Assembly (NCBI GenBank): GCA_963797535.1
Contig: CAWCPQ010000005.1
Location: 124,001-188,000, forward strand
Origin: JAWWOL01 sp963797535
Lineage (GTDB): Bacteria > Actinomycetota > Actinomycetes > JAWWOL01
Direction of reading: 5' to 3'
DNA: 64,000 nucleotides
Position numbers and translations under genes: made by a program. This document shows positions 62,648 to 64,000 of the stretch, one piece after another (positions within the stretch are counted from its first letter, which is position 1; each line of letters opens with the position of its first letter). Below the pieces are notes generated by a model that did no database searches, was not told the origin of the DNA, and was given only the letters and a program-made list of their open reading frames with translations.

Positions 62648-63361
62648 GTGTCCACCACGTCCGACTACCGCGAGGTCGCACCGCCCACAGCTCCTCCGCC
62701 GCCGGCGCAGCCGCCCCAACGCAAAGGCCCCTCGTACCGGTTGCTGACCGCGGTCGCCGTGGTGGTGCTGGTGCTGTTCGGACTGAACCAGCTGGAAGGG
62801 CTGCTGCCGTCGCTGCACAACCCCTTCCGGACCCACACCGTGGACGCCAGCTCACCGGTGCTGCTCAAGTCGCTCACCAACCTGCACACCTACGACGCGG
62901 CGCAGGGCACGTACACCGACGTCGTCGATCTCAAGAAGCACACGGACTACGTGCCCGCCGCGCTCAAGGGCAAGCACGTCACGTTCCTCGCCGTCGGGTC
63001 GGCCACCGCGGGCGTCGACTTCTCGGGCCTCACCGCTGCTGACGTGGTCGTGGACAAGACGCACCACGCCGTCAGCATCAGGCTGCCCGCGGCGAAGCTG
63101 GGCATAGCCACCGTCGACGTCGGCAAGAGCCACATCCTCAGCCAGGGCAGTGGTCTGTTCGACAAGCTGGGCGACCTGTTCGGGTCGAAGGGCTCGGACG
63201 CCCAGCTCTACCAGGTCGCCCAGCAGCGGATCTCCGCCGCGGCCGCCGGAGACTCGGCGATCCTGCAGCGGGCGCAGGCCAACACCACGGCCATGCTCAA
63301 GACGCTGACCACTCCGCTCGGCTTCCCGAACCTGACCGTCACGTACGGCCAAGCTGGCTGA
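62648..63361 (+). CDS. DUF4230 membrane-anchored protein
   Basis: The 237-residue protein starts at GTG 62648, with GGAGG 7 nt upstream. It has a Pro-rich cytoplasmic segment (PTAPPPPAQPPQRKGPS), one membrane helix (LTAVAVVVLVLFGLNQL) and an extracytoplasmic DUF4230 domain (YTDVVDLKKHTDYVPAALKG, TFLAVGSATAGVDFSGLTAA, DVVVDKTHHAVSIRLPAAKL). Function is unknown. Confidence 0.85.
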   Translation: MSTTSDYREVAPPTAPPPPAQPPQRKGPSYRLLTAVAVVVLVLFGLNQLEGLLPSLHNPFRTHTVDASSPVLLKSLTNLHTYDAAQGTYTDVVDLKKHTDYVPAALKGKHVTFLAVGSATAGVDFSGLTAADVVVDKTHHAVSIRLPAAKLGIATVDVGKSHILSQGSGLFDKLGDLFGSKGSDAQLYQVAQQRISAAAAGDSAILQRAQANTTAMLKTLTTPLGFPNLTVTYGQAG

Positions 63362-63370
63362 GGCCCGTGT

Positions 63371-63398
63371 CACCGCTGCCCGTCGCCGGGCAGCGGTG
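63371..63398. terminator. Bidirectional hairpin terminator
   Basis: CACCGCTGCCCG and its complement (63387-63398) form a perfect 12-bp stem with loop TCGC, midway between the converging DUF4230 and gap genes. Confidence 0.85.
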
Positions 63399-63404
63399 CG
63401 AAGC

Positions 63405-64000
63405 TCAGGCTGCGCCGATGAAGCCGACGGTGTCGAGCAGCCGCTGCGAGAAGCCCCACTCGTTGTCGTACCACCCGACGACCTTGACCGTGTTGCCAGC
63501 GATCGACGTCAGGCCGGCGTCGAAGATGCACGAGGCCGGGTTGTTGACGATGTCGCTGGAGACGATCGGGTCCTCGGTGTAGTCGAGGATGCCGCGCAGC
63601 TGGCCCTCCGCAGCAGTGCGGAACGCCGCGTTGACCTCGGCGACCGTCGTCGGCCGGCTCACGGTCACCGTCAGGTCGGTCGCGGAGCCGGTGATGACGG
63701 GCACCCGCATCGCATAGCCGGCGAGCAGCCCGTCGAGCTCGGGCAGCACCCGGCCGATGGCCTTGGCCGCGCCGCTGCTGGTCGGGACGATGTTGTTGGC
63801 CGCCGCGCGGGCCCTGCGCAGGTCCTTGTGCGGCCCGTCCTGCAGGTTCTGGTCCTGGGTGAAAGCGTGAATCGTCGTCATCAGCCCGCTGTCGATGCCG
63901 ACCGCCTCGTGCAGCACCTTGGCCAGCGGAGCCAGGCAGTTGGTGGTGCACGACGCCGTGGACACGATGTGGTGGCGGTCGGGGTCGTAGAGGTGATGGT
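63405..64000 (-). CDS. gap: Glyceraldehyde-3-phosphate dehydrogenase, 3' part
   Basis: The 198 visible residues are the C-terminal two-thirds of GAPDH, cut at the right window edge. The catalytic Cys lies in VSTASCTTNCLAPLAKVLHE; TIHAFTQDQNLQDGPHKDLR, ARAAANNIVPTSSGAAKAIG and VVGWYDNEWGFSQRLLDTV are family landmarks. The enzyme oxidises glyceraldehyde-3-phosphate to 1,3-bisphosphoglycerate in glycolysis. The DPDRHH-VSTASC spacing is typical, so this copy should be active. Coenzyme preference cannot be judged because the N-terminal NAD-binding part is outside the window. Confidence 0.95.
   Translation of the reverse strand, partial: HHLYDPDRHHIVSTASCTTNCLAPLAKVLHEAVGIDSGLMTTIHAFTQDQNLQDGPHKDLRRARAAANNIVPTSSGAAKAIGRVLPELDGLLAGYAMRVPVITGSATDLTVTVSRPTTVAEVNAAFRTAAEGQLRGILDYTEDPIVSSDIVNNPASCIFDAGLTSIAGNTVKVVGWYDNEWGFSQRLLDTVGFIGAA

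Noticed and set aside
61893..62658. Open frames through the repeat array (overlapping ORFs of 65-103 codons on both strands)
   Set aside because: The repeat period is not a multiple of three and the frames change between copies; these are artefacts of a GC-rich repeat.

Overview
The window is chromosomal DNA of a very GC-rich actinobacterium. The signs are strong G/C third-position bias, frequent GTG starts, actinobacterial families (Eis-type acetyltransferase, Arr, SigJ/ECF41 sigma factor, DUF4232 and DUF4230 proteins, TIGR03086 protein, CtaG/Sco) and many secreted beta-rich proteins. Genus cannot be fixed from sequence alone. No transposase, integrase, phage gene or CRISPR array was recognised.

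Layout. 1-7.4 kb: a frameshifted AfsR/LuxR-type regulatory ATPase, a RibD/DHFR-like reductase, a frameshifted DrrAB-type ABC exporter, a Sco1-CtaG cytochrome oxidase assembly pair, a NUDIX hydrolase, tRNA-Thr(CGU) and a small membrane protein. 7.4-15 kb: a secreted GH25-like/peptidoglycan-binding protein, a GNAT, a zinc-less MDR reductase, a secreted beta-sandwich protein, a GH51 arabinofuranosidase and a MOSC protein. 15-20 kb: a sugar ABC importer (lipoprotein, permease, ATPase) divergent from its probable LacI repressor, then an RTX-repeat protein. 20-28.5 kb: an OmpR-type two-component system, a GH13 hydrolase, a NarL-type two-component system, an orphan membrane protein, an Eis-like acetyltransferase and a TIGR03086 protein. 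28.5-38 kb: an O-methyltransferase, a XylR(ROK)-xylA operon, a SigE-family sigma factor with a badly frameshifted membrane/propeller partner, OsmC and a DUF3516 helicase. 38-46 kb: a 1331-residue secreted mosaic protein, a DUF4232 lipoprotein, arr, a glycerophosphodiesterase, and sigJ divergent from a LUD protein. 46-55 kb: an Ig-repeat surface protein, a PAP2-like protein, a secreted beta-helix protein and LacI, TetR and GntR regulators, all on the minus strand. 55-64 kb: a glucodextranase-like GH15 enzyme, a third two-component system, a small secreted AOC-like protein, a seven-copy tandem repeat, a DUF4230 protein and the 3' part of gap.

The gene set suggests a saprophyte that uses plant or microbial polysaccharides (arabinan, xylose, alpha-glucan), with each catabolic gene next to a dedicated regulator. 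The most informative non-coding elements are the mirrored divergent promoters between sigJ and the LUD gene, the repeat array at 61.9-62.5 kb, a hairpin carrying two DnaA-box-like sequences at 26.4 kb, and operator-like palindromes beside the LacI, ROK and TetR genes.

Eight genes are broken by single-base indels, mostly +1 in G/C-rich runs, while their reading continues intact in the next frame. This looks more like consensus error in the assembly than gene decay, so these genes are annotated over their full extent.
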